A DNA stretch of 64,000 nt, taken from positions 154,562 through 218,561 of the forward strand of contig JAGYJM010000001.1 of assembly GCA_018402085.1 (NCBI GenBank), written 5' to 3'. Positions 50,698-59,884 of this stretch are shown here, piece by piece. This DNA comes from Flavobacteriales bacterium (GTDB lineage: Bacteria; Bacteroidota; Bacteroidia; Flavobacteriales_D; Sanyastnellaceae). Numbering within the stretch: the first letter of the stretch is position 1; every line of letters starts with the position of its first letter. The position numbers and the translations under genes are program-made. The notes under the pieces are model-generated. The model worked only from the letters and a program-made list of their open reading frames with translations, did no database searches and was not told the origin of the DNA.

Positions 50698-53073
50698 TCA
50701 ACCGCTACACATCTCACAATCGGGGCCGTTTTCGATGCTGCATGCTGCAGCAGCGGCTTCCTGTTCAGCTTGTGATAGCTTGACTTTGTCTTCTGTTTGC
50801 GGTTGCTGGCTGTATTTTTTGTCAACGGTAAACTTAATCGCGTCGCGGGCAGCTTTAGTACGGAGGTAGTACATACCGGTCTTGAGACCTTTTTTCCAAC
50901 CATAGAAGTGCATTGACGTGAGTTTAGCGAAGCTGGCATTTTCCATGAAGATATTGAGCGACTGTGACTGGCAGATGAAGGCGCCGCGGTCTGCAGCCAT
51001 ATCGATCAGTGCTTTTTGTGAAATCTCCCAGGCGGTCTGGTAGATCGCTTTGATATTGTCAGGGATTTCAGGAATGTTCTGCACGGATCCGTTGTTAGCG
51101 ATCAGTTTGTTCTTCATCTCACCGTCCCACAGTCCGAGTTTAGTCAGATCGCGGAGCAGGTGTTTATTAACGACGATGAACTCACCTGAAAGCACACGTC
51201 GGTTGTACATGTTCGAGGTATAAGGCTCGAAGCATTCATTGTTTCCGAGGATCTGGGCAGTAGATGCCGTTGGCATTGGAGCCAGGAGCAGTGAATTGCG
51301 AAGGCCGTGTTCTTTGATTTCTTCTTTGAGGGTGTCCCATTCCCACCGGCTACTTGGCTTAACATTCCACATGTCAAATTGCAGGATGCCTTTTGAGGCG
51401 GGTGAACCCTGGAAAGTTTCGTACGCACCTTCTGCCTTGGCGAGATCTTTCGAAGCGGTGCACGAAGCGTAGTAAATGGTTTCGAAGATATCTCGGTTCA
51501 GTTGGCGGGCCTCATCAGAGTCAAAGGCGTAGCGCATCATAATGAAGGCGTCGGCAAGACCCTGTACGCCAATTCCGATGGGGCGGTGGCGCATATTTGA
51601 ATTACGCGCTTCCGGAATCGGGTAGTAATTGCGGTCAATGATGCGGTTCAGGTTTCGGGTCACGCGGTAGGTAACCTCAAAGAGTTTATCATGGTCGAAC
51701 TTGCCGTCTTTGATAAACTTCGGCAGCGCTATTGAAGCGAGGTTGCATACGGCAACTTCATCGGGTGCTGTGTACTCGATAATTTCAGTGCAGAGGTTTG
51801 AAGAACGTATGGTTCCGAGATTTTGCTGGTTCGACTTGCTGTTGGCAGCATCTTTGTACAGCATGTACGGCGTACCGGTCTCGATCTGCGACTCTACAAT
51901 TTTAAACCAGAGATCTTGGGCCTTCACCGTTTCACGTCCGAGCCCTTCTTTCTCGTACTTGGTGTAGAGTGCTTCAAACTCTTCACCCCAAGAATCAGTG
52001 AGGCCGGGGCATTCATTCGGACACATCAGTGTCCAGTTTCCGCCTTCTTCAACACGTTTCATGAAGAGATCGGGCACCCACAGCGCATAGAAGAGGTCAC
52101 GCGCACGTTGCTCTTCTTTACCGTGGTTTTTCTTAAGATCGAGGAAGTCTTTGATGTCAGCGTGCCACGGCTCGAGGTAGATGGCAAAAGAACCCTTGCG
52201 CTTGCCGCCGCCCTGGTCAACGTAACGTGCAGTGTCATTAAATACACGGAGCATTGGAACAATGCCGTTTGAGGTGCCGTTGGTTCCTTTGATGTAAGAA
52301 CCTTTGGCGCGAATGTCGTGAATGGCAAGACCAATACCACCGGCATTTTGCGAAATCTGCGCGCACTGCTTGAGGGTGTCATAGATTCCGCTGATGCTGT
52401 CTTCTTTCGCGGTGAGGAGGAAGCATGAAGACATCTGCGGCTTTGGAGTTCCTGAGTTGAAGAGGGTAGGTGTGGCATGTGTGAACCAGCCTTCACTCAT
52501 CATATTGTAAGTTTCCAGCGCGGCATCAATATCATCTTTATGAATACCAACGGCAACGCGCATCAACATTTGTTGCGGGCGCTCGGCGACTTTACCATCC
52601 ATTTTAAGAAGGTAGGAGCGCTCGAGTGTTTTAAAGCCGAAGAAGTCATAGCTGAAGTCGCGGTCGTAGATGATGTTGGAGTCGAGTTTATCACCATACT
52701 CGCGAATTACTTCAATGACATCATCAGCGATGAGAGAAGCGCGTTCGCCGGTTTTCGGGTCTGTGTAGTTGTGAAGGTCCTCCATCACTTCAGAGAAACA
52801 CTTCTTGGTGTTCTTGTGCAGGTTAGAGACGGCGATTCTTGATGCGAGTAAGGCGTAGTCTGGGTGGGTTACACTGTTGGTGGCAGCAACCTCAGCGGCG
52901 AGGTTGTCAAGTTCAGAGGTGGTGACACCGTCGTAAACACCCTCAATGACACGCATGGCCACAGTTACGGGGTCAACATTTTCATGAAGACCGTAGCACA
53001 GCTTTTTAATGCGTGCCGTGATCTTATCGAATTTGACCGCTTCTTTACGGCCATCGCGCTTGATAACGTACAT
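50698..53073 (-). CDS. nrdA: Class Ia ribonucleoside-diphosphate reductase, alpha subunit
   Basis: 791 aa. Reduces ribonucleotides to deoxyribonucleotides. N-terminal ATP cone (about 1-90, [16 protein letters not shown]) for dATP allosteric control. First active-site cysteine in PQMSSCFLL near residue 210; NLCTEI with radical Cys and Glu near residue 425; C-terminal CEMC pair that shuttles reducing equivalents. Followed by a terminator. nrdB lies upstream on the same strand, 141 bp away. Confidence 0.96.
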   Translation of the reverse strand: MYVIKRDGRKEAVKFDKITARIKKLCYGLHENVDPVTVAMRVIEGVYDGVTTSELDNLAAEVAATNSVTHPDYALLASRIAVSNLHKNTKKCFSEVMEDLHNYTDPKTGERASLIADDVIEVIREYGDKLDSNIIYDRDFSYDFFGFKTLERSYLLKMDGKVAERPQQMLMRVAVGIHKDDIDAALETYNMMSEGWFTHATPTLFNSGTPKPQMSSCFLLTAKEDSISGIYDTLKQCAQISQNAGGIGLAIHDIRAKGSYIKGTNGTSNGIVPMLRVFNDTARYVDQGGGKRKGSFAIYLEPWHADIKDFLDLKKNHGKEEQRARDLFYALWVPDLFMKRVEEGGNWTLMCPNECPGLTDSWGEEFEALYTKYEKEGLGRETVKAQDLWFKIVESQIETGTPYMLYKDAANSKSNQQNLGTIRSSNLCTEIIEYTAPDEVAVCNLASIALPKFIKDGKFDHDKLFEVTYRVTRNLNRIIDRNYYPIPEARNSNMRHRPIGIGVQGLADAFIMMRYAFDSDEARQLNRDIFETIYYASCTASKDLAKAEGAYETFQGSPASKGILQFDMWNVKPSSRWEWDTLKEEIKEHGLRNSLLLAPMPTASTAQILGNNECFEPYTSNMYNRRVLSGEFIVVNKHLLRDLTKLGLWDGEMKNKLIANNGSVQNIPEIPDNIKAIYQTAWEISQKALIDMAADRGAFICQSQSLNIFMENASFAKLTSMHFYGWKKGLKTGMYYLRTKAARDAIKFTVDKKYSQQPQTEDKVKLSQAEQEAAAAACSIENGPDCEMCSG

Positions 53074-53214
53074 TACTTCCTCGGTTTTAGAATGATAGGG
53101 TTCTCAAAATATTTGGGAGAATACTCCCCCTTACACGACGCGTCGTGCATTCTCAGGCTTAATTTATAAAGTCAGGTAGGTATTAACTGACGCGGGATAC
53201 AGCGTTCCCGGCGT

Positions 53215-54261
53215 TTAGAAATCTTCGTCGAGCGTAAACTTCTTCGAACTGGAGTTATCACCGGAACCTACGCCGGCTTTCTGGTATTCAGCCACCCGTT
53301 TCTCGAAGAAATTTGTTTTACCCTGCAGGGAGATCATTTCCATGAAATCAAACGGGTTGGTCACATTGTAAATTTTCTCATTACCAAGCTCAACCAGCAA
53401 TCGGTCTGCCACAAACTCAATGTACTGAGACATCAGGTTTGAGTTCATTCCAATCAGCTTTACAGGCAGGGCGTCGCAGACGAACTCTTTTTCAATGTCA
53501 ACGGCGTCAGTGATGATCTTTTCAACAGTCGACTTCGGCAGTTTATTGACGAGGTGTTGTGTGTAAAGCAGGCAGGCAAAGTCGCAGTGCATGCCCTCAT
53601 CTCTTGAAATCAACTCATTCGAGAAGCTCAGCCCGGGCATCAACCCGCGCTTCTTTAGCCAGAAGATAGAGCAGAAACTTCCGGAGAAGAAAATTCCTTC
53701 GACGGCTGCAAAAGCGACGAGACGTTCGGCAAATGATCCGTTGTCGATCCAGTTGAGGGCCCAGTCGGCCTTCTTCTTCACGCAATCAAGCGTTTCGATT
53801 GCGTTGAAGAGGTGGTCTTTCTCCTTCTTATCCTGAATATAAGTATCGATCAGTAGCGAGTAGGTCTCGGAATGGATATTCTCCATCATGATCTGGAACC
53901 CGTAGAAAAACTTGGCTTCTGTGTACTGCACCTCAGCGACGAAGTTCTCTGCGAGGTTTTCGTTGACAATCCCATCGCTTGCCGCGAAGAATGCCAGCAC
54001 GTGCTTAATGAAGTAGCGCTCATCATCGTTCAGCTTCTGATTCCAGTCAACGAGATCTGCACCGAGGTCAATTTCTTCGGCTGTCCAGAAGCTGGCCTCC
54101 GACTTCTTGTAGAAAGCCCAGATATCATCGTGCTGGATAGGGAACAGCACAAAACGATTTGGATTATCGGTGAGAATCGGTTCGTCGGTAGTGGTGTTCT
54201 CCGGAAGGGCTTCTTCAATGGCCATTTGCTTGTCTTTTTCGCTGGAAGCTACGTTTTCCAT
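53215..54261 (-). CDS. nrdB: Class Ia ribonucleoside-diphosphate reductase, beta subunit
   Basis: 348 aa from the ATG at 54261; the frame runs 16 codons further but those residues are not conserved. Generates the tyrosyl radical for NrdA. Di-iron ligands in [21 protein letters not shown] and [11 protein letters not shown]; the Tyr in SETYSLL is the expected radical site. C-terminal FTLDEDF tail binds NrdA. The 141-bp gap before nrdA shows no terminator, so nrdB-nrdA probably form one transcript. Confidence 0.95.
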   Translation of the reverse strand: MENVASSEKDKQMAIEEALPENTTTDEPILTDNPNRFVLFPIQHDDIWAFYKKSEASFWTAEEIDLGADLVDWNQKLNDDERYFIKHVLAFFAASDGIVNENLAENFVAEVQYTEAKFFYGFQIMMENIHSETYSLLIDTYIQDKKEKDHLFNAIETLDCVKKKADWALNWIDNGSFAERLVAFAAVEGIFFSGSFCSIFWLKKRGLMPGLSFSNELISRDEGMHCDFACLLYTQHLVNKLPKSTVEKIITDAVDIEKEFVCDALPVKLIGMNSNLMSQYIEFVADRLLVELGNEKIYNVTNPFDFMEMISLQGKTNFFEKRVAEYQKAGVGSGDNSSSKKFTLDEDF

Positions 54262-54537
54262 TATACGGTTCGCATTTCGTTCGTTTAACGCCGGAGGCGT
54301 TGCAATCATTGTTCTAATTCGGGTTGAGAACGGAGGTGCTCTCGGTCAAATCGTCGGGCGTGATGCTGGCCACTGTGAGGTGAATTGACTTCACAAAAGT
54401 TGCCATAAATCCTCCGTCAGTCAATCTGAAACAATCCACATTTGTCTGAAGTTTTTAACACGCCATTCTGGCGCTGGTCGCAATCCCGCACCCCGCGCGA
54501 GATCGAGCTTTAAGAGGCTTGTTATAAACCACTTTTG

Positions 54538-54561
54538 TGTAGGAATTCGCCTACATTTTTT
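54538..54561 (+). terminator. Isolated terminator-like hairpin
   Basis: Stem TGTAGG / CCTACA, loop aattcg, then T6. No plus-strand gene ends nearby, so it may end a small RNA or block transcription into secA. Confidence 0.5.
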
Positions 54562-54608
54562 GGCACTATTTTCGCTGTGGGTTACATGAAAATGCGGCTC
54601 ATGCGTTG

Positions 54609-54629
54609 CCATCCCGCGCTTCTGCGCGG
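54609..54629 (-). repeat. Palindromic GATG element, intergenic copy
   Basis: Minus strand: stem CCGCGC / GCGCGG, loop AGAA, then GATGG. About 100 bp upstream of the secA promoter box. Identical core to the copy inside the PhoD-PA14 gene. Confidence 0.85.
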
Positions 54630-54725
54630 AAAAGCCAGCAGAATTGAAGCTGCCACTCTGGCAGGTCTTTAAAATCGGCACAGTTTTTAGCCACTTTTAT
54701 CTGATGGGAAGCCTCCTGAACATTG

Positions 54726-54733
54726 TACCTTTG
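54726..54733 (+). promoter_or_regulatory. -7 promoter box for secA
   Basis: TACCTTTG, exact consensus, 42 nt before the secA ATG. Confidence 0.6.
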
Positions 54734-54775
54734 TATTTCGCTGCGCAGAAATGTCGGTGAACGATTCAAACGATT

Positions 54776-57700
54776 ATGCTAGGAACAGTCAATAAGCTAT
54801 TGAAGAAATTTCTCGGCGATAAGGCAGAGAAAGACATACAGGAAATTGAACCAATTGTAGACCAGGTCAATCAGATTTACAATGACTTGCGTAAGGTTTC
54901 GGCCACCCAATTGCGCGAGAAGGCCAATGCACTGAGGGTGAAGATCAGCGATGCAGTGAACGACCTTGAGGAGGAGATCCGCCAGCTTAAGCTGCAGGCG
55001 GAAACCGATTCTAATCTGGATCTCGATGCCAAAGAAGCCATTTACGAGCGCGTTGATGGCATTGAACAGCAAATCAATGAACGCATCGAAACGGTGCTCG
55101 AAGAAATTCTGCCCGAAGCATTTGCGATCGTGAAAGATACGGCTCGCCGCTTCTGCGAAGAGGCGCCAGTGCGCGTGAAAGCGAACGATTTTGACCGCAA
55201 CATGGCCGCAGAACGCAAACACGTCGAAATTGACGGCGATGAAGCCCTCTGGCATAAAAAATGGATGGCCGCAGGGGCAGAGGTCGAATGGAATATGATC
55301 CATTACGACGTGCAGCTCATTGGCGGGGTGGCTCTCCATCGGGGCAAAGTCGCCGAAATGCAAACAGGTGAGGGTAAAACGCTTGTGGCTACACTCCCGG
55401 TGTTTCTCAATGCCCTGGCCGGAAGAGGCGTGCACCTTGTTACGGTAAACGATTACCTCGCCAGACGCGATGCTGAATGGATGGGGCCGCTGTTCGAGTT
55501 TCACGGCATGACCATTGACTGCATCGATAAGCACCAGCCAAACTCTGAAGAACGACGTAACGCTTACCGGGCTGACATTACGTACGGCACCAACAACGAG
55601 TTTGGCTTCGATTACCTCCGCGACAACATGGCCAGCAGCCCTGATCACCTCGTGCAGCGTAAACACCACTATGCCATCGTTGATGAGGTTGACTCGGTAT
55701 TGATCGATGAAGCCCGTACGCCGCTTATTATCTCAGGTCCCACCCCAAAAGGCGATCAACACGAATTCAATGAGCTGAAACCCAAGGTGCAACTGCTCAT
55801 GAATGCCCAGAAACAAGTGGTTACCGGATTCATCACAGAGGCCAAAAAACTACTCACGAAAGACGGCGCATCAAAAGATGAAAATACAGCTGGTGGATTG
55901 GCGCTGTTCAGAGCCTACCGGGGTCTTCCGAAAAATAAAGCGCTGATCAAGTTTCTGAGCGAAGAAGGCATGAAGCAGACCCTTCTGAAAACCGAAGGCT
56001 ACTACCTCCAAGACAACCAACGCGAAATGCCTAAAGCCGATCAGGAGCTCTTCTTCGTGATCGATGAGAAAAACAACCAGGTTGAACTGACCGAAAAAGG
56101 CATTGAGCTGATCTCCAAGAATATGGACGATGACGGCTTCTTCACAATGCCGGATATTGCCACCGAAATCGTCAAAATTGATCAATCTGAAGCAAGTGAT
56201 GACGAGAAACTTGCCAGCAAAGAAGAGGTCATCAGCGACTACAGCGTTAAATCAGCGCGTATTCACACCATGAACCAGCTGCTCAAGTCGTACGCGCTGT
56301 TTGAAAAGGATGTGGATTATGTGGTGATGGACAATAAAGTCAAAATTGTCGATGAGCAAACCGGGCGGATCATGGAAGGCCGACGCTATTCAGATGGCCT
56401 TCACCAGGCCATTGAGGCCAAAGAAAATGTGAAAATCGAGGCCGCTACTCAGACCTACGCCACGGTTACATTGCAGAACTACTTCCGGATGTACCACAAA
56501 CTGGCCGGTATGACCGGTACTGCCGAGACGGAAGCACAGGAGCTTTGGGATATCTACGAGCTCGACGTCATGATCATCCCTACCAACAAACCGATCGCCC
56601 GAGACGACAAGCAGGATCTGGTTTACCGCACCAAACGTGAAAAGTACAATGCGGTGATCGACGATATCGTGAAACTGCACGAAGCAGGGCGTCCGGTGCT
56701 CGTCGGTACGACTACTGTGGAGGTCAGTGAGCTGCTTTCAAAAATGCTCAGCATCCGCAAGATCAATCACCAGGTGCTCAACGCGAAGATGCACCAGAGG
56801 GAGGCTGAAATTGTAGCGCATGCCGGTGGGGCAGGGGTCGTGACCATCGCCACCAACATGGCCGGTCGCGGTACTGATATCAAACTCAGCAAAGAAGTTA
56901 AAGAGGCCGGTGGTCTCGCCATCATCGGCACTGAGCGCCATGACTCCCGTCGCGTTGACCGCCAGTTGCGAGGTCGCTCAGGTAGACAGGGAGACCCGGG
57001 TTCAAGCCAGTTCTATGTCTCGCTCGAAGATGACCTTATGCGCCTTTTCGGGTCTGACCGGATCGCGAAGATGATGGATCGACTGGGCATCGAAGAAGGT
57101 GAAGTGATTCAACACTCGATGATCACCAAGAGCATTGAGCGCGCGCAGCGAAAAGTGGAAGAAAATAACTTCGGCATACGTAAACGTCTTCTCGAGTATG
57201 ACGATGTCATGAATGCTCAGCGCGAGGTCATTTATAAGCGCCGCCGCCATGCACTCTTTGGTGAGCGACTCAAAATGGACATTGCCAACATGCTCTTCGA
57301 ACTTGCTGAGGTTACTGTCATGCGTTACAGTGCTGATAAAGACTTCAACGGACTGCAGCTTGAAGTGCTCACCAATTTCGGTATCGAGCCTCCGTTCAAT
57401 GCAGATGATCTCGGCGCAAAAGCGCCGGATGCCCTCGCATTTGATCTGTACAAGGCCGCCAATGAGCACTACCAGCGAAAATTGCAGCTTCTCGGAGAGC
57501 AGGCCTTCCCGGTCATCAAGGAGGTATTTGAAGATGAAAGCAACACCTTCAGGAATATCGCTGTTCCGTTTACAGACGGACGCCGCAACCTGCAGATTGT
57601 GGCTAATATCGAAGAGTGCTATGAAACCAGGGGCAAGGCCCTGGTCACGGCCCTCGAGAAAAATGTGGTGCTGTCACTGCTTGACAATGCCTGGAAAGAA

Positions 57701-58117
57701 CACTTGCGGGCAATGGATGATCTGCGCTCGAACGTGCAACATGCCAGAATTGAGCAGAAAGACCCCTTGCTGATTTACAAATTTGAATCCTACGAACTCT
57801 TTAAGGGTCTTGTGCAGCGATTGAACAGCGATGTGGCTTCTTTCCTCGTGAAAGCGCAGTTGCCTTCGCAACCCGAAAATGTGCGGGCAGCGCAGGCTCC
57901 GCGTCGTGAAGCACCAAAGGTGCAGACCAATAAAGAAGGTGTTGATAACATCAGTCAACGGGCATCTTCGATGCGCCTCGGCGGAGGATCAATGCAAGCA
58001 CAGGCTCAGGCACCACCAAAACCGGTTCAACCAAGAAAGACAGATAAACAGGTCGGACGAAACGACCTCTGTCCTTGCGGATCCGGCAAGAAGTACAAGC
58101 ACTGCCACGGTAAATAG
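54776..58117 (+). CDS. secA: Preprotein translocase ATPase SecA
   Basis: 1113 aa, the long Bacteroidota form. Drives preproteins through SecYEG. Walker A MQTGEGKTLVAT near residue 197, DEAD-type VDEVDSVLIDEARTPL near residue 301, second ATPase lobe TNMAGRGTDI near residue 700 and RQLRGRSGRQGDPGSS near residue 730. The bacteroidete insertion in the first lobe (about 325-490) is present. C-terminal zinc motif CPCGSGKKYKHCHG. Residues GAKAPDALAF near 880 are encoded by a palindromic element, in the helical wing/scaffold region. Confidence 0.97.
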   Translation: MLGTVNKLLKKFLGDKAEKDIQEIEPIVDQVNQIYNDLRKVSATQLREKANALRVKISDAVNDLEEEIRQLKLQAETDSNLDLDAKEAIYERVDGIEQQINERIETVLEEILPEAFAIVKDTARRFCEEAPVRVKANDFDRNMAAERKHVEIDGDEALWHKKWMAAGAEVEWNMIHYDVQLIGGVALHRGKVAEMQTGEGKTLVATLPVFLNALAGRGVHLVTVNDYLARRDAEWMGPLFEFHGMTIDCIDKHQPNSEERRNAYRADITYGTNNEFGFDYLRDNMASSPDHLVQRKHHYAIVDEVDSVLIDEARTPLIISGPTPKGDQHEFNELKPKVQLLMNAQKQVVTGFITEAKKLLTKDGASKDENTAGGLALFRAYRGLPKNKALIKFLSEEGMKQTLLKTEGYYLQDNQREMPKADQELFFVIDEKNNQVELTEKGIELISKNMDDDGFFTMPDIATEIVKIDQSEASDDEKLASKEEVISDYSVKSARIHTMNQLLKSYALFEKDVDYVVMDNKVKIVDEQTGRIMEGRRYSDGLHQAIEAKENVKIEAATQTYATVTLQNYFRMYHKLAGMTGTAETEAQELWDIYELDVMIIPTNKPIARDDKQDLVYRTKREKYNAVIDDIVKLHEAGRPVLVGTTTVEVSELLSKMLSIRKINHQVLNAKMHQREAEIVAHAGGAGVVTIATNMAGRGTDIKLSKEVKEAGGLAIIGTERHDSRRVDRQLRGRSGRQGDPGSSQFYVSLEDDLMRLFGSDRIAKMMDRLGIEEGEVIQHSMITKSIERAQRKVEENNFGIRKRLLEYDDVMNAQREVIYKRRRHALFGERLKMDIANMLFELAEVTVMRYSADKDFNGLQLEVLTNFGIEPPFNADDLGAKAPDALAFDLYKAANEHYQRKLQLLGEQAFPVIKEVFEDESNTFRNIAVPFTDGRRNLQIVANIEECYETRGKALVTALEKNVVLSLLDNAWKEHLRAMDDLRSNVQHARIEQKDPLLIYKFESYELFKGLVQRLNSDVASFLVKAQLPSQPENVRAAQAPRREAPKVQTNKEGVDNISQRASSMRLGGGSMQAQAQAPPKPVQPRKTDKQVGRNDLCPCGSGKKYKHCHGK
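57412..57433 (+). repeat. Palindromic GATG element inside secA (encodes GAKAPDA)
   Basis: Stem CGGCGC / GCGCCG, loop AAAA, then GATGCC. Same orientation and frame as the other coding copies. It falls in a poorly conserved helical part of SecA, where it adds little or no length. Confidence 0.82.
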
Positions 58118-58120
58118 TAC

Positions 58121-58500
58121 TTACCCGAAAGGATCATCAGCAGGCTCCCACAGCTCAACTTTCCGTCCGTCACAGTCGATAAAATGAGCAAACTTGCCGT
58201 AGCTGTAAACCTGGATGTCGCCAATGATCCTGACGCCTTCCGCATGAAGCTTCCTGACCATTTCTTCCAGGTCATCTACCCGGTAGTTGATCATGAATTC
58301 GGACTGTCCGGGTGAGAAGTGTTCGGTATCGTGCTGAAAAATACTCCATTGGAGAAAGGTCTTCTTCTGTGGTGCTTTAGCGTCACGACCTTCAAACATA
58401 ACGCCGTATTCGTCAGTGTCGAGACCAAGGTGCCGTCGGTACTCTTCTCAGGGTCGGGCGACCGAAAGAAGATACCTCCAATGCCTTCAATTTTAGCCAT
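58121..58500 (-). pseudogene. VOC/glyoxalase-superfamily gene broken by a frameshift
   Basis: On the minus strand the ATG at 58500 opens with MAKIEGIGGIFFRSPDPEK, then the frame becomes unrelated. The rest of a VOC protein continues in another frame (YRRHLGLDTDEYGVMFEGRD ... HFIDCDGRKVELWEP) down to the stop at 58121. Family members have about four more residues (LxxWY) at the junction near 58440, so a deletion of about 10 bp fits. It begins 2 bp after the DUF72 gene stop and would be its operon partner. An assembly error is possible but less likely, since the junction is not a homopolymer. Confidence 0.85.
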
Positions 58501-58501
58501 G

Positions 58502-59422
58502 TTAAAACAATCTTTGGTCTGTGATCAGTTCAGGGGTGTGAATATCAACGCCCAGTTTTTCTTTTGCGAGCTTACCGAAAAGGATGCATGTTTCAGGCGT
58601 GGTGATGCTGTCAGCCTGGTGAACAAGCAGGTAGGCATGTTGCAATCCGCGCGCCTTCCAGTTTTGAAGTCGGTCAACCCAGTCTGTGAGTCTCCGGGTG
58701 TCGCTCGGGTCGAGGTCATAGCCGCCAAAGCGCAAGACAAGAAACGGAGCCGTACATCGCATGTGAACCGCATCACGACGTCCGGCCGTATCACTGATCA
58801 CCGCCCCGATACCCCGCTCACCAAGCAATTGCCACACATCTTCAGCCGGTGGTTCACCACTGAACCATTCAGGATGCCTGAATTCAATCGCGAGCTCAAG
58901 CTCGAGGGGCCACTTCTTCAGGTAGTCAATCAGTTGAGGCGCGTGCTTCGGGCCGAAATTCGGCGGAAGTTGTATGAATGAGGGTCCGCGCTTCTTGCCG
59001 AAAGCCAGAATTGCATTGATGAATTCATCCGTGAGCCCTTCGCAGTTTTTGAAACGCCTGAAGTGCGAAATTAACTGCGGAAACTTAGCACAAAACCGAA
59101 AGCGTTCCGGCGCTTCAGAGGCCCAGCGTGAAGTCGTTTCCGGAGGGTGAATTTTGTAGTGAGTTGCGTTTAATTCTATAGTGCCAAATTGCCTGCAGTA
59201 TTCACCGATCATCGCCTTTGCGGGCGTTTTTTGCGGAAATACCTTTCCTTTCCACGCAGGGATGTTCCACATGGTACCTCCCGCGAACAATTCGAACGGA
59301 ACTGTCGCGTCGTTGTTAAGAACCTGCAAGGTCTGGGGATGATCCTGCGGAAGCGAAAAATCAATCCCGCGGATGTCGTCAACTTTACCGTATTTCACAC
59401 GAGAAAGTTGCAACAAGCCCAT
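58502..59422 (-). CDS. DUF72-family (YecE-like) TIM-barrel protein
   Basis: 306 aa, cytosolic. Typical DUF72 segments: WNIPAWKGKVFP near residue 52, YCRQFGTIELNATHYKIHPPET, RFCAKFPQLISH, LPPNFGPK, LAIEFRHPEWF and the C-terminal TPETCILFGKLAKEK. Structure is a TIM barrel with a conserved pocket, but no reaction is established. Upstream of the broken VOC gene in the same operon; divergent from the small membrane protein gene. Confidence 0.88.
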   Translation of the reverse strand: MGLLQLSRVKYGKVDDIRGIDFSLPQDHPQTLQVLNNDATVPFELFAGGTMWNIPAWKGKVFPQKTPAKAMIGEYCRQFGTIELNATHYKIHPPETTSRWASEAPERFRFCAKFPQLISHFRRFKNCEGLTDEFINAILAFGKKRGPSFIQLPPNFGPKHAPQLIDYLKKWPLELELAIEFRHPEWFSGEPPAEDVWQLLGERGIGAVISDTAGRRDAVHMRCTAPFLVLRFGGYDLDPSDTRRLTDWVDRLQNWKARGLQHAYLLVHQADSITTPETCILFGKLAKEKLGVDIHTPELITDQRLF

Positions 59423-59439
59423 GAAAGAGGCAAGCCTGA

Positions 59440-59808
59440 ATGAAAGACGATAACGAAATCCTTGATATGCCTGAGGCGCGGCGCGAGCGTCGCAAAGAAT
59501 TCTTTGTGCTTCGGTTTGTGTCTATTGCACTGGTAGCTTATGGTCTCACTGCAGATATGGTGGGCTGGCCGGGGCATTTGTTCGGGCTCATCAGCGGCGT
59601 GTCGCTATGGACCTTCTGGAATTTCCTTCAGTATTTTTCTCGAAAATCTCCGGAATTTTGGGAAAGCGCTTACTTCGGAGGTCGATTCATGCTGGCGGTG
59701 GCGCTTTTTTTGCAGTTTTTCGGCCAACAGGGGTACGCATTTTACACCTTTGGAGGCGCTGCGCTGAGTTTCATCTTCGGCTATTTCGCGTCTTCAAGAA
59801 GTAATTGA
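59440..59808 (+). CDS. Small membrane protein of unknown function
   Basis: 122 aa. Charged N-terminus (about 1-22), then four hydrophobic segments (23-43, 46-64, 78-97, 100-117), so an inner-membrane protein. No motif I recognise. Occupies the gap between the divergent DUF72 gene and comF. Weakly similar in layout to other short Bacteroidota membrane proteins with a WxFWNFLQYFSRK loop. Confidence 0.65.
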   Translation: MKDDNEILDMPEARRERRKEFFVLRFVSIALVAYGLTADMVGWPGHLFGLISGVSLWTFWNFLQYFSRKSPEFWESAYFGGRFMLAVALFLQFFGQQGYAFYTFGGAALSFIFGYFASSRSN

Positions 59809-59844
59809 TTTCACACGTAAAATAGATCCGGCCGTTTATAAATT

Positions 59845-59866
59845 CGCCGCAAAAGCGGCGGATGCG
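59845..59866 (+). repeat. Palindromic GATG element in the comF promoter region
   Basis: Stem CGCCGC / GCGGCG, loop AAAA, then GATGCG. Ends 5 nt before the TATCTTCG box of comF, so it covers the space where the -33 element would be. Confidence 0.88.
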
Positions 59867-59871
59867 AATCC

Positions 59872-59879
59872 TATCTTCG
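59872..59879 (+). promoter_or_regulatory. -7 promoter box 5 nt before the comF GTG
   Basis: TATCTTCG followed by GACTC and the GTG at 59885. Leaderless layout with a GTG start. Confidence 0.5.
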
Positions 59880-59884
59880 GACTC

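Larger units (their letters stand above)
54262..54775. other. 514-bp divergent intergenic region between nrdB and secA
   Basis: The longest non-coding stretch here. It should hold the nrdB promoter (no clean TAnnTTTG found), a terminator-like hairpin at 54538-54561, a palindromic element at 54609-54629 and the secA promoter box at 54726-54733. A dATP/NrdR-type control site would be expected, but I could not identify an NrdR box. An 86-codon open frame on the minus strand (54421-54681) looks non-coding. Confidence 0.6.

Noticed and set aside
54479-54515. CCCGCACCCCGCGCGAG stretch upstream of secA as a further repeat copy
   Set aside because: No perfect 6-bp stem around a tetraloop can be formed and the A-rich loop is missing.
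54797-55669. Long open frame (290 codons) antisense to secA
   Set aside because: The sense strand is unambiguous SecA with all motifs; the antisense translation has no recognisable domain and follows from the codon usage of secA. Similar antisense frames over bamA (7927-8715) and murI (11069-11845) were rejected for the same reason.
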